Below are positions 6,254 through 17,900 of a stretch of 46,076 nucleotides of DNA, piece by piece; the stretch's first letter is position 1, and the number at the start of each line of letters is the position of its first letter. Made by a program: the position numbers and the translations under genes. Origin of the DNA: Myxococcus qinghaiensis (GTDB lineage Bacteria > Myxococcota > Myxococcia > Myxococcales > Myxococcaceae); the NCBI RefSeq assembly GCF_024198215.1, contig NZ_JAKCFA010000047.1:1-46076 (forward strand). The letters run 5' to 3'. The notes beneath the pieces were generated by a model. That model ran no database searches. It was not told the origin of the DNA and saw nothing but the letters and a program-made list of their open reading frames with translations.

Positions 6254-9107
6254 GGCGAGAGCCCCGCATGGCGGCGGCCCGGTCCTTCCGCGACAGGGCG
6301 GTGGCATCTACGACGTCCACTTCGAGCGCGCCCTGGTTGTCGCTCCGCTTCGAGTCCGGGAAGAAGCAGCGCAGGTCCTCGGTGTCGGTGACCTGGTAGC
6401 GCTTGCCCGTCTCCAGCACGCGGTGCGTGGCGCGGACGGAGGACGGCGACGTGCCGCGCTCGATGCAGAGCACCTGCCGCACGCGGCCGTTGGCGCCGGA
6501 GCGCAGCTCCGCGAAGTCGTCCCGCACGGTGAACAGGTAGGTCGAGCGCGGGTTGAGGCCTCGCAGCACCACCTGGTGCTCGGGCTTGAGCTGCACCGCG
6601 TGCTCCTTCGCCTCGAAGGTGAGCGAGCGTGGCGGCACGTAGGCGGACTGCCGGACGACGACGCGGATGCTGCCGCTGTTGTCGTCCGGCCCGTTGTCGT
6701 CCACCGCGAACACGTGCAGCTTGCGCGCGTTCTTGATGGTGCGAGTGGACGCGCTCAAGAGTCCGAAGCTGCCATCCACGGGGCCGTCGCCCTCGGCGAA
6801 GTAGACCAGCGTCCCGGAGGCGGTGCCCCGGCCCTCGGCCAGTGACGCGGAGCCCTGCGTCCACACCGAATAGGACACGGCCGGATTCAGGTCGATGGTG
6901 GCCGTCGCGTACTCGGGGATGGGCGCCGCGTTGTACATGGGCCGCAGCACCAGCAGTCGCGTGGGGTAGTCCACCTCGTTCAGCTCGCGCTCGGCCTGGC
7001 TCTTCTCCCCTCGGGCCACGAGCGGCTGAGGGTCGTCATCGTCCTCGCCGGCCGTCGTGCCCGCCACGGCCGCTACGCCCGAGTCGGCCGCCACCGGAGT
7101 GCCGCCGTCGTCCAGCGGCGCCGCCACGGCGACGGGCTGAAGCGCTGCCTCCACGGGCTTCTCGGCGACGGGCTTCTCGACGACGGGCGGGGGCGTCGGG
7201 GGCGTGACGAGGGGCTGAAGCTCCGCGTTCATCGGCTCCATCATCATGGACGTCGGCGTGAAGCGCCGTGTCCAGGCGAGGTGGCCCGGCAGGGTGAGCA
7301 CCAGGGTGTTGGCCTCGCCCACGAGCACGCCCTCCACCATGAGCGGTGTCACGCCGGCGACGTCGCGGCCGTTGAGCTTCACCTTGGCGCCCGGAGGCTT
7401 GGAGGCGAGCCACAGCGTGGCGGCGTTGGACGCCGAGGCGTCGGGCGCGTCCGACCTGACGACGAAGTGGTAGAAGAGCGCGATGAACAGCATGACGATG
7501 GCCGAGCCGAAGACGTAGAGCGTCATCGTCTTCACGGCCTTCTGCTGCTTCGCGATGCGCTCGGCCTCTTCCTTCGCCAGCAGCTCCCGCGCTTCGTCCG
7601 CCGCGGTGCGGTAGCCCGTGCCGGTGTACGTCCGGCCCATGCTGGAGACGCCCGCGGGCTGCGTCGCCAGGGACTGGCCGGTGACGGCGGGAGTCTCCAC
7701 GGGCGTGTCCAGCGGCGCGGCCAGGGTGGCCAGCGCGGCGGGCACGACGGTGGGAATGAAGGTCTTGAGGATGTCCGCCGAGTCCGTGTCCGGCTCGTCC
7801 GGAAGCTCCGGCACCGGCGGCCCCGGGCGCTCGCTCGTCACGGGCCTGCGGCCGGAGCCGGTGGTCTCCGCGCGGGGGATGCCGGTGTTCGTCGCGCGGC
7901 GGATGCTGCCCGAGCTCGTCACCTTGCGCATCCCCGGACTGCTGCCGGCGGACCTGCGTGCGCCGTCGCTCGGGGGCCTGACACCGCTTTCGCTGCCCGG
8001 CTTGGAGCGCAGGCCCGGACTGGAGGCGCGCGGACTGCTGCTGACCGAGCCACTGCCAGAGGACAGGGGCCTCGCGCGGCCCGCGGAGGGCTCCACCGCG
8101 CCCAGCTGCCACAGCGAAATCTGCTCCTTGAACGCGGGCGACACCTCCGCCTTGCGGCCCTCCGCCATCAGCTCCTCGGCGAAGAGGTACGCCATGAGCT
8201 GCGACAGCAGCGCGGGCGTGAAGCGCGGGTTGTCGCGGTAGAGCAGCTCCACCAGCGACTCGCTCAGCTCCTTCGCCGTCTGGTAGCGCGACTCGCGCTC
8301 CAGGGACATCGCATGGGAGATGACCGTCTCCAGGTCCGGGCTCACCGACGGGTTGTGCGCCGACGGCGGCAGGCAGTCGCCGGTGAGGATGCGCGGCAGC
8401 ACGGTGACGAACTCGCCCTCATAGGGACGCTTGCCGCACACCATCTCGTAGAGGACCACGCCCGCCGCGTACACGTCCGTGCGGGCGTCCAAATCCTGTC
8501 GGCCCTGCGCCTGCTCCGGGGAGAAGTACGGGTACTTGCCCTTGAGCGTGCCCGGCGACGTCCTCGCCTCCACCGCGCTGGTGGCCTTGGCGATGCCGAA
8601 GTCGATGACCTTGATTTCGCCTTCGTACGAGATGAGGACGTTGTCCGGAGAGACGTCCCGGTGCACCAGGCCCATCTCCACGCCGTCCTCGCCCACGTGC
8701 CGGTGCGCGTAGTCCAGGCCGTCACACAGCTTGCTCGCCACGTGCAGCGCCAGGGCCTCGGGGAAGCACGCCATGCCCGCGCGCGCCGCCCGGCGAAGCA
8801 CCTTGGAGAGCGGCTGGCCCTGCACCAGCTCCATGGCGATGAAGTACTGGCCGTCCACCTCGCCGAAGTCGAAGACCTGGGCGATGTTGCTGTGGCTCAT
8901 GCTGGCCACCAGCCGCGCCTCGCCGATGAACATCTCGACGAAGTCCGCCTCATCCACGAAGTGGGGGAGGATCTGCTTGATGACGCAGGGCTTCGTAACG
9001 CCCGCGGCCCCAGTCATCCGGGCGCGGTAGGTGACGGCCATGCCTCCCGCGGCAATCTTCGAAAGAAGGACGTATTTGCCGAAGTGCTGGGGAGTCGGAT
9101 CCGCCAC
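6240..9107 (-). CDS. membrane Ser/Thr protein kinase with PEGA domain
   Basis: 955 residues. Kinase domain at about 10-280: glycine loop KIAAGGMAVTYRA, the ATP Lys in CVIKQ (K44), catalytic loop HRDVSPDN (149-156; Ser replaces the usual Lys, as in many myxobacterial kinases), DFGIAK (169-174) and the activation segment TLKGKYPYFSPEQ. A Ser/Pro/Arg-rich linker follows (about 330-510), then one transmembrane helix (TLYVFGSAIVMLFIALFYHF, about 528-548), a PEGA-type beta domain (LASKPPGAKVKLNGRDV...TPLMVEG, about 562-620) and a beta-rich extracytoplasmic region. It should phosphorylate cytoplasmic proteins, possibly in response to an envelope signal. The start is GTG at 9107, with no obvious Shine-Dalgarno. 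It is divergent from the next gene across 463 bases. Confidence 0.93.
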   Translation of the reverse strand: MADPTPQHFGKYVLLSKIAAGGMAVTYRARMTGAAGVTKPCVIKQILPHFVDEADFVEMFIGEARLVASMSHSNIAQVFDFGEVDGQYFIAMELVQGQPLSKVLRRAARAGMACFPEALALHVASKLCDGLDYAHRHVGEDGVEMGLVHRDVSPDNVLISYEGEIKVIDFGIAKATSAVEARTSPGTLKGKYPYFSPEQAQGRQDLDARTDVYAAGVVLYEMVCGKRPYEGEFVTVLPRILTGDCLPPSAHNPSVSPDLETVISHAMSLERESRYQTAKELSESLVELLYRDNPRFTPALLSQLMAYLFAEELMAEGRKAEVSPAFKEQISLWQLGAVEPSAGRARPLSSGSGSVSSSPRASSPGLRSKPGSESGVRPPSDGARRSAGSSPGMRKVTSSGSIRRATNTGIPRAETTGSGRRPVTSERPGPPVPELPDEPDTDSADILKTFIPTVVPAALATLAAPLDTPVETPAVTGQSLATQPAGVSSMGRTYTGTGYRTAADEARELLAKEEAERIAKQQKAVKTMTLYVFGSAIVMLFIALFYHFVVRSDAPDASASNAATLWLASKPPGAKVKLNGRDVAGVTPLMVEGVLVGEANTLVLTLPGHLAWTRRFTPTSMMMEPMNAELQPLVTPPTPPPVVEKPVAEKPVEAALQPVAVAAPLDDGGTPVAADSGVAAVAGTTAGEDDDDPQPLVARGEKSQAERELNEVDYPTRLLVLRPMYNAAPIPEYATATIDLNPAVSYSVWTQGSASLAEGRGTASGTLVYFAEGDGPVDGSFGLLSASTRTIKNARKLHVFAVDDNGPDDNSGSIRVVVRQSAYVPPRSLTFEAKEHAVQLKPEHQVVLRGLNPRSTYLFTVRDDFAELRSGANGRVRQVLCIERGTSPSSVRATHRVLETGKRYQVTDTEDLRCFFPDSKRSDNQGALEVDVVDATALSRKDRAAAMRGSRRSER

Positions 9108-9570
9108 GATTACAAGGCCAGGTCAGGACGTTGTGAAAGACTGAGCATACTCCTGTTCTTCTGAAAGTCCCGGAACGGGCTCGCGTCGCACGCGAAGTTT
9201 TCGGTGAGGACGGTGCGATCTGCCGCTCCAAGCGGGCTGCAGCACTCTCCGGCTGGGTGATCCACGCTCCAGGGGCCCTGTTCCGCCTCGGATTGCCATG
9301 GCCTGGGTCGTTCTCGGACTGAGGGCCACCGGTTCTCAGAATGATTCGTCGAGGGAGTAGATAGTCCGGGGTCCGGGGCAATGTCGTAAAGTTCCCAAGT
9401 GATTCCAGTGGGTTGGATTGAAACAGCGGCGTGACTGTCAGCTCACTTCACATTTCTTCACGGACGACCGCGCTGCGGGAGGCCGTAGCGCGGTTATGTA
9501 GGCGGGCACGGCCCCCCAGGCCGGCGGACGAGGGCGGCGTGGCTCTCTCCGGAGAAACGAGGCGAAGCCG
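9108..9570. other. divergent intergenic region, no gene seen
   Basis: 463 bases between the kinase (minus) and the envelope protein (plus). Both promoters must lie here, but no convincing -35/-10 pair or sigma-54 site could be picked out. Short reading frames have poor codon character. A small direct repeat GTCCGGG-GTCCGGG is present near 9366. Confidence 0.4.
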
Positions 9571-11091
9571 ATGCTGTCCGCGCAATCCCCCCGCTCATGG
9601 CCTCTCGCCCTGGCGTTGGTGGGAGCGTTCTTCGTCCTTCCCGGCCGGGCCCAGGCCCAGGACCCGGAGCCGCTGTCCGCCTTCGAGCTGCTGGCGAGGA
9701 GTCCCCAGTTGGGTGGCTCGGATATCCCGAGGGACCTGCCAGGTCGCGCCACGGTGGGCACGCCCCGACGACCCCGGATGCCGGATGCGTCCCTGCCGAT
9801 GCCCGACCTGGGGATGCAATCGCCGCTTCCCGCGCCGGAGTGGCGCGCCGCGTCGCCGGGGCTGTTCATGTCCAAGGGCGAGCCGGTGGGCGCCGAGGCT
9901 TCGTCGCCGGAAGTCGCTTCCGCCCATCCCGAAGGCGAGCCCGCGAGCCCGTCGTCGGAGCTGCTGGCGCCCGCGTCGACGGCGAGCGCGGCCGACGCGC
10001 CCATGGGCATGCCCGCGCCGCTGACTCCGCACGGTGTCCCCAACAGCCCGCTGTCTCCGGTGCCCGCGTCGACGCAGGCGCTGCTGGACTCGTCGCGCTC
10101 GTTCAAGGTGGTGCCCGCGGCGGTGGCGGTGGTGCCGGGGTTGTTGTTCCACGGGCTCGCGCCCGCGCTGGCGGGAGACGGGCACACCGCGAGGCGGCTG
10201 TTCGCGCTGGAGGGCACGGGGCTGGGGCTCATCGCGCTGGGTGGCGTGCCCATCGCGCTCACGGGGGCCTCGCGGCGCACCATCGCTCCCTTGTACGCGG
10301 TGACGCTGGCGGGCTTCAGCGTGTTCGGCATCTCCGCCATCGCCAACCTCTACTCGGTGGCGTCACCGGCGTTCGACCCGGGCGTGCCCGCGTCCTCGCT
10401 GCCGCCGCTCGAGTTCGAGATGGGCTACCAGTACGTGAGCGACACCGCGTTCGACTACGACCACTTCGTGTCGCTGGGCGCGGTGGCCCGCTTCGAAGAG
10501 GTGAAGCTGGAGGCGACCGCGCGGCTCTCCCCGAACGAGGGCAACACGCAGGTGCGGATGGGCGGTGCGTATCGGCTGCTCGGTGAGCCGGAGCGTCGGC
10601 GCGCGGGCTCGGATGGCTCGTCGCTGGACGCGGAGCTGTTCGGCCTGTTCCATCGCTTCCCCACGGAGGGCTTCACCGTCATCGGCGGCGACGTGGGCTT
10701 CCGGGGCCGCTACGCCATGTCGCGGGTGAGTCCGTCGCTGGCAGGCTCCTTCGCGGAGGCGAGCATCGGCATGGCGCTGCAGGGCTATAGCTACCCGGGC
10801 CCGGTGAGTGACGGGAACCTGCACTCGCAGCTGCTCTACAGCTTCGGCTACGGCGTGTGGCTGGGGCGTGGCGGTGGACCGTTCAAGGGCGAGGCGATGC
10901 TCTTCTATGACCACCGCAAGGACGGCTTCGCGGGCGGGGTGCGCACGCTGAGCGGAGGCGTGGTGGGCAGCTTCGGGCTCCGGGCGCGCGCGCTCCTGAC
11001 GGAGACCTGGGGCGTCGCCGGGGAGTTTTCAGCGAGCGGCGCGCTCGTCGGGCGCCTGGCGCTCGTCTATGCGCTGGGAGGTGACGAGTGA
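9571..11091 (+). CDS. secreted envelope protein: Pro/Ala-rich region plus beta-rich C-terminal domain
   Basis: 506 residues. A Sec signal peptide ends near residue 29 (ALALVGAFFVLPGRAQAQ). A low-complexity Pro/Ala/Ser-rich stretch (about 40-165) follows, then hydrophobic helices (about 175-270; VVPAAVAVVPGLLF, LGLIALGGVPIALTG, LYAVTLAGFSVFGI). The C-terminal 230 residues alternate polar and hydrophobic residues with aromatic girdles (FEMGYQYVSDTAFDYDHFVSLG...MLFYDHRKDGF), suggesting outer-membrane strands. No known family was recognised. The stop overlaps the start of the metallophosphoesterase gene, so the two are translationally coupled and probably act together at the envelope. GAGG lies 8 bases before the ATG. 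Confidence 0.75.
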   Translation: MLSAQSPRSWPLALALVGAFFVLPGRAQAQDPEPLSAFELLARSPQLGGSDIPRDLPGRATVGTPRRPRMPDASLPMPDLGMQSPLPAPEWRAASPGLFMSKGEPVGAEASSPEVASAHPEGEPASPSSELLAPASTASAADAPMGMPAPLTPHGVPNSPLSPVPASTQALLDSSRSFKVVPAAVAVVPGLLFHGLAPALAGDGHTARRLFALEGTGLGLIALGGVPIALTGASRRTIAPLYAVTLAGFSVFGISAIANLYSVASPAFDPGVPASSLPPLEFEMGYQYVSDTAFDYDHFVSLGAVARFEEVKLEATARLSPNEGNTQVRMGGAYRLLGEPERRRAGSDGSSLDAELFGLFHRFPTEGFTVIGGDVGFRGRYAMSRVSPSLAGSFAEASIGMALQGYSYPGPVSDGNLHSQLLYSFGYGVWLGRGGGPFKGEAMLFYDHRKDGFAGGVRTLSGGVVGSFGLRARALLTETWGVAGEFSASGALVGRLALVYALGGDE

Positions 11092-12197
11092 TTCGCATCG
11101 GTGCCATGGGCGTGCTGTCGGCGCTGCTGATGACGGGGTGCCTGCGGCCGGCGGAGAACCGGGCGGTGCGCGACTCGAAGGTGGGCCGCGCCGAGGGTGG
11201 CGGGCTGTCGCTGGAGGTGGAGGACGGCCTCGCGGCGGTGCGGAGTGTCGGCTCGGGCGAGGTGACGCTGTGGGGCAATGCCCCGGTCCTCACGGCGCGG
11301 GCGACGCTGGACGCGGACGCGACGTCGGAGTGGGTCCTCACGGTGCGCAACGCGATGCCGGGCGCGGAGCTGCTCGCGGAGCTGGAGGACGGCGAGGTGC
11401 TGGCGGTGGAGTCCGTGCCGCAGGTGCTCCCCACGGTGAAGGCGTGGCGCGTGGGACTGCGTCCGGGCGCGGTGGCGAAGCTGCGCGTGGCGCCTCCGGG
11501 TTGGGACTCCACGGCGCCCTTCCGCTTCGCGGCGCTGGCGGACGTGCAGGAGGCGCTGCCTCGCGTGGGGGACATCTACGCGCGGCTGTCGAAGGATGAC
11601 TCGCTGCGCTTCATCCTCTTCTCCGGAGACCTGACGGAGACCGGCACGCGCGAGCAGCTGCTGGAGTTCCAGGCGCGGCTGGAGGAGGGCTCGCCCATTC
11701 CGCTGTACGCGACGCTGGGCAACCACGAAATCATCTCCAATGACGGGGACGAGTACTCGGCGCTGGTGGGGCGCGGCAGCCAGAGCTTCGTGTTCCAGGG
11801 CGTGCGCTTCACGGTGATGGACTCGAGCAACGGCACGCTGGACCCCATCGTCGAGGAGCAGCTCGAAGGGTGGCTTGCGTCGTCGCGCCAGGGCACGCAT
11901 GTGGTGTCGATGCACGTGCCGCCGCAGGATCCGGTGGGCCTGCGGGGTGGCGGCTTCGCGAACCGGGGCGAGTCGGCGGGGCTGGTGGGCAAGCTCGCGC
12001 GCGAGGGTGTGGACCTCACGCTCTACGGCCACATCCACTCGTACTACTCCTTCACCAATGCGGGCATCCCCGCGTTCATCTCCGGCGGTGGTGGCGCGAT
12101 TCCGGAGACGTTCGACGGCGTGGGCCGGCACTACCTCGCGGTGGACATCGGCGCGAACGAGGGGCTGCGCGAAGCGTCCCTGGTCCGCGTGGATTGA
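11088..12197 (+). CDS. metallophosphoesterase lipoprotein
   Basis: 369 residues. A type II signal (MGVLSALLMTGC) gives Cys18 as lipidation site. An N-terminal beta domain (about 25-145) precedes a calcineurin-like phosphoesterase domain with metal-binding motifs FRFAALADVQ (about 145-154), FSGDLTE, LGNHE (N212, H213), VVSMHVPP and YGHIH (H315, H317). The first motif is D-x-Q rather than D-x-H, so one metal ligand differs from the classical set; such variants exist in the superfamily. It should hydrolyse a phosphoester outside the cytoplasm; the substrate is unknown. The GTG start overlaps the upstream TGA in GTGA (11088-11091), implying coupled translation with the beta-rich envelope protein. 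Confidence 0.88.
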   Translation: MIRIGAMGVLSALLMTGCLRPAENRAVRDSKVGRAEGGGLSLEVEDGLAAVRSVGSGEVTLWGNAPVLTARATLDADATSEWVLTVRNAMPGAELLAELEDGEVLAVESVPQVLPTVKAWRVGLRPGAVAKLRVAPPGWDSTAPFRFAALADVQEALPRVGDIYARLSKDDSLRFILFSGDLTETGTREQLLEFQARLEEGSPIPLYATLGNHEIISNDGDEYSALVGRGSQSFVFQGVRFTVMDSSNGTLDPIVEEQLEGWLASSRQGTHVVSMHVPPQDPVGLRGGGFANRGESAGLVGKLAREGVDLTLYGHIHSYYSFTNAGIPAFISGGGGAIPETFDGVGRHYLAVDIGANEGLREASLVRVD

Positions 12198-12353
12198 GCC
12201 GGAGCCGCTGGCACTGAACGAAGCGTCAGCCGGCGGTGTGTGGGAGAAAACGCGGACGGGGCCGACTTTCCGGCCCGGCAGCGTACCCTCTTGATCTGAC
12301 ACTGAACACGTGAGCAGATGGTCTCCCCATCGCGAGGAGCCAGGAGGCCCGCC

Positions 12354-12872
12354 ATGTTCGATTCGAACGACAACGACCCTATTTCCCCGGCGCTGCGTGC
12401 GCTGCTCGAGCTGTTCACCACGGAGCTGGCGGAGGTGCGCTTCCCGGACATGAGCGGGGAGGTGCTGGAGGACGCGGCGGCGCAGGTGAGGGCGAAGGCG
12501 GAGGCGGTGGCGAAGGCGCAGGCGGCGCTGGAGGCCGCGCGTCAGTCGCTGCACGAGAGCCAGGACGCGTTGCTGCAGAAGGGCCAGCGCGCGCTCGCGT
12601 ACGCGCGGGTCTTCTCCGAGGAGAACCCGGAGCTGAACACGAAGCTGGAGGCCATCCACCTGCCGCGTCCGGTGCGCAAGGGCGCCAAGGTGGAGGGCGT
12701 CGCCGCGGAGCCGGTGGCCACGCAGCATGGCAACGATGAGAACGCGCCGAAGCGCCGGGGTCGTCCGCCCAAGGTGCGTCCGTCCGCGGGTGCGTCCCTG
12801 TTCGCGGAGGGCGCCACGGCGGAAGCCCTGGCCGTCGCGCACGAGGGCAACGGCGTGCTGCCCACGGCGTGA
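12354..12872 (+). CDS. small coiled-coil protein with an AT-hook motif
   Basis: 172 residues. The N-terminal part (about 45-85, AAAQVRAKAEAVAKAQAALEAARQSL) is a predicted coiled coil. About residues 128-140 carry KRRGRPPKVRP, the core R-G-R-P of AT-hook DNA-binding motifs, which insert into the minor groove of AT-rich DNA. The rest is low complexity. Myxobacteria are known for HMGA-like AT hooks (CarD), but this protein has no CarD domain. A dimer binding DNA is the simplest inference. The start at 12354 is fixed by AGGAGG (12342-12347) 6 bases upstream. It is convergent with the next gene, 34 bases apart, with no clear hairpin between. Confidence 0.72.
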   Translation: MFDSNDNDPISPALRALLELFTTELAEVRFPDMSGEVLEDAAAQVRAKAEAVAKAQAALEAARQSLHESQDALLQKGQRALAYARVFSEENPELNTKLEAIHLPRPVRKGAKVEGVAAEPVATQHGNDENAPKRRGRPPKVRPSAGASLFAEGATAEALAVAHEGNGVLPTA

Positions 12873-12906
12873 TGCGGGGTGTGGCTCCGGGTAGCAAGGG
12901 CGCGGT

Positions 12907-13311
12907 CTACGCCTTGTCCTCATCCGAGGTCGGGTAGGCGGAGATGCAGAGGCCAAGACCTCGCTCCGCGAACCACGCGAGGTCCTCGGGGAGCAGGTTG
13001 ACCGAGCCTGTGAACTGGGCTTCGCCGCCGACGAACAGCCCGAAGTCCACGACGCAGGAAACCGACTGGCGCCGGAGCTCCGCGAGCACGGGGCTCAGGG
13101 CCTCGAGTGTCTTGCGTGTCTCGAAGACAGCGGAGCTTCCTGAGGAAACCTCGGCCAGGAGGAGTGAGAGGCCGGAGGTCTCTTCAACTCCCTGACGACG
13201 CTTCGGCTCCCCCCGTTGCCAGAGGGCATCAGGGGTGAGCTGAGGGAATCGACCCAGCAGGGTCTTCACGTCCAAGGAGGGTGAGGATATCCGCAACATG
13301 ACTGTGTGCAT
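12907..13311 (-). CDS. small protein, possibly DUF4279-like
   Basis: 134 residues, no signal peptide or membrane segment. The pattern is an N-terminal strand (TVMLRISSPSLDV), FPQLTPDALWQRGE with basic residues after it, a helix (VFETRKTLEALSPVLAELRRQ), a strand (SCVVDFGLFVG), FTGSVNLLPEDLAWFAERGL and a final hydrophobic strand (CISAYP). This order recalls DUF4279 proteins, some of which sit in toxin-immunity clusters. The resemblance is weak and no function is claimed. A second ATG at 13299 is an alternative start. Confidence 0.6.
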   Translation of the reverse strand: MHTVMLRISSPSLDVKTLLGRFPQLTPDALWQRGEPKRRQGVEETSGLSLLLAEVSSGSSAVFETRKTLEALSPVLAELRRQSVSCVVDFGLFVGGEAQFTGSVNLLPEDLAWFAERGLGLCISAYPTSDEDKA

Positions 13312-13486
13312 GCGCCGAGGATGGTAGCGAGGTGCTCGGCAAAAGGGATGGGTACTCCCTCATGGACTGGCCCACGCGCAGTTGGAAACCATCCATCCCT
13401 CTCTCCTGAAAAGCCGAGGCCCGGACGCGAGGCCTCCCCAGAGCCCCCCTCCGGTAGAGACCCGCGGCCGGGCCACGGTGCCGGCC

Positions 13487-13510
13487 CGCTCCGAGAACTT
13501 CCTCGGAGCG
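13487..13510 (-). terminator. terminator of the TonB/receptor operon
   Basis: A perfect 9-bp inverted repeat, CGCTCCGAG (13487-13495) with CTCGGAGCG (13502-13510), has a 6-base loop. It lies 22 bases past the stop of the beta-helix lipoprotein. The stem matches nine of the ten bases of the stem at the kinase end (6219-6253). Confidence 0.55.
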
Positions 13511-13532
13511 CACCGGGTTCAATCAATGAGTC

Positions 13533-14909
<1,377 letters not shown>

Positions 14910-14935
14910 GGCGAGACTTCCTTTCGGGAGGGAAA

Positions 14936-17900
14936 CTACAGGGAGAGGCCGAGCGACGCGGAGAACGCGAGGCCCGGGCGGTACTGGACGAGGGCGATGT
15001 CGCCCTGCTGAAGGGTGATGCGGGAGTTGAGGAGGTTGGACGCGGTCAGCTTCAGCTGCGTCGCCTGGGTGAGCCGCTGGGTGACGGCCAGGTCCACGCG
15101 GTGGAACGGCTGCTCGTAGACGTCCGGCAGGTTGTCGGTGCCCACTTCACTGATGCGGCGGCCGTACACGTTGTAGAGCAGCGCCACTTCGGTGCCGCTC
15201 TGCGGGCGCTCGTAGCCAAGGTTGACGTTGATGACGTAGGGCGACTGGCCCTGCAGCGGACGCTTGGCGTTGGTCTGCAGGCCCTGCACCGAGCCCAGGT
15301 CGATTTCGGACTGGATGAGCGTGAGGTTGGCGCCCAGCTTCAGCGGCTGGAGCGCGGGGGTGATGCGGCCCAGCGAGGTGCGTGCCTCCAGCTCCAGGCC
15401 GTAGGTGTTGGCGGCCGGCGTGTTCTCGAAGTTCATGTCGCCGGAGCCCACGGAGTTGATGACGCGCTCGATGGGGTCCTGGAAGCGCTTGTAGAAGGCG
15501 CTCGCGGCGAGCACCTCGTTGTCGCCGGTGAACCACTCGACGCGGGCGTCCACGTTGTGGATGCGCGTCTGGACCAGGTCCGGGTTGCCGGAGATGTTGC
15601 GGCGGCGCACGAAGTCGTAGAACGAGAAGGGCGCCAGCTCGCGGAACGTGGGGCGCGCCAGCGTGTAGCTGTAGCCCGCGCGCAGGTTCACCGTGGGGGT
15701 GAGCGCGTAGATGGCGTTGAGGCTGGGCAGCCAGTCCAGGTAGTTGACCTCGTTCTTGGAGGCCTCCACGCCGGTGAACTGGTTGAGCGCCGTCAGCTCC
15801 TGCTGGGAGCTCTCCAGGCGCACGCCGCCGATGAGGCGCAGCGCCTCCGTGGCCTTGAAGTCGGCGGTGACGTAGCCGGCGAAGATGCCGAGCGACGCGT
15901 CATACGCGTCCGAGTCCGGACGGGTGCTCTCCTGGATGCGCATGCCGTTGCCCAGGTACTCCGCGCTGAACAGCGTCTCGGGAGGCAGGAAGCGGTCGAC
16001 ATCCGAGTTGGGGGAGATGCCGTAGCGGAAGCGGCGGGCGCGGAAGTCGCGGAAGGACAGCTGCGTCAGGCCGCCGAACTTCAGGCGCAGGTCCGAGAGG
16101 GGCACGGTGAGGTTGACGCTGCCGCCGAAGGACGTCTCGCCCAGGTCGGCGAAGAAGCGCTCGCCGCTGTTGGCCTGGTTGGGGAAGGACATGCCGCCGG
16201 ACGGGTTGCCCAGGTTGTCGCTGTAGAGCGAGTCGCGGGTGTCCGGCTCGTCGCGGTCCACGCGGGACAGGTTGGCCTGCCAGTCCACCTCCGAGTCGCC
16301 GAAGAGGCCGATGCGGTGGAAGCCGCGGAGCTGGTTGAAGGAGAGCTGGCGGACGATGAACTGGAGGCGGCTGCCCTCGTAGCGGTCACCCTTGAGCGTG
16401 TCGACGCCGACGCTGGTGGTGGTGCGCGTCTCGGTGCCTCGGGTGAAGAGGCTGAAGAGGGTCAGCTCGTTGTCGCGGTCCAGCTGGTAGCCGACGCTGG
16501 CGAGGCCGCTCAGGTTGGCGACCTCCGTGCCCAGCTGGGTCTGCGCGTCGTCATAGCTGACGAAGTCGCCCTCCAGGTCATAGGAGGCCTTGCTGTACTG
16601 GGTGAACTGGGTGTTCTCGCGGTGGCCGTAGTTGACGGTGGCCAGGTAGCCCAGGCGCTGGTTGTCGAAGCGCAGCGTGTCGCCGAGCGACGCGCTCAGG
16701 CCCATGTTGGGCAGCGCCGTCTTGCTGCGCGCGTTCCACACGTTGTTGAAGCTCTCCCACTGCTGCTCCTGCTCGGCGGCGGACTCGTTGCCGTTGCCGA
16801 GCGCGTGGTCCGTGGGGATGGCGCTGGGAAGCCGCCGGCTGCTCCCGGGGAAGCCGAGGAACTCCAGGCCACCACCGCCCGTCTGCGTGTTGCGAGCCTG
16901 GCCGGTGGTCTCGGTATCGCCGCCGAAGGTGATGCGCGGCTTGAACTCGAACTGGGTGGGGTAGGTGTTGGTCTCGATGAGCAGGGTGCCGCCGCCGAAG
17001 GAGCCGGGCAGGTCGGCGGTGTAGCTCTTCACCACGTTGAGGTTGGCGAGCAGGGAGGTGGGGAAGAGGTCCAGCGGGACGCTGGGCTCATCGGGCTCCG
17101 GGCTGGGCAGCAGCGCGCCGTTGAGGAGCGTGGTGCTGTAGCGACCGCCCAGGCCGCGCAAGAGGACGTAGCGGCCGTCGACGACGGTGGCGCTGACGAC
17201 GCGCTTGACGGCATCGGAGGCGCTGGAGTCGGGGGTGCGAGCGATTTCCTGGGCGCTGATGGAGTCGGAGACGGCGGCGGCCTTCTTGCGCTCCTGGAGG
17301 AGGGCACCCTCGGCGCGGCGGTCGGAGCGGGCCTCGACGACGACCTCCTGCACCGCGCCCACGTCCGCGCCGAGCGCGACGTCCAGCTTGGTGGCCTTGC
17401 CCTGCGTCACGATGACGCCGGTGATGCGGCGGCCCTGGTACACGTCGTAGAAGACGCGCAGGTCGTACTTGCCGGGCGGCAGCGCGAGTCGGTAGTTGCC
17501 GTCGAGGTCGGTGAGCGCCTGCTTCTGCGCGCCCGTGACGACCTTCACGGTGGCCTCGATGAGGCCCTCCTGGTTGGCCTCGTCGACGACCTTGCCGTGG
17601 ATGCCCGTGAACCCCGGAGGCGGCGTGGAGGACTCGGCCAGCATCGCCTCGTCATCGGCGGCCGTGGCGTCGGAGGGCTGCGCGGTGGCGGGCTCGCCTT
17701 CAACGGGCTGTGCGTCCGGCGACTGCACAGTGGCGGGAGCCCCATCGACAGGCTGTGCGTCGGGCGACTGCACCGTGGAGGGAGCCTGCTCTGCGCCCGG
17801 CGTCTGCGAGCCGTTCGGCTGAGCGGTGGCGGGAGCCTGCTCGGCGCCTGGCGTCTGCGAGCCGTTCGGCTGCGAGGCGCCCGGCGTCTGCGTGCCGTTC

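Noticed and set aside
7281..9164. 627-codon open frame antisense to the Ser/Thr kinase
   Set aside because: The kinase motifs are complete on the minus strand; the antisense product is compositionally biased.
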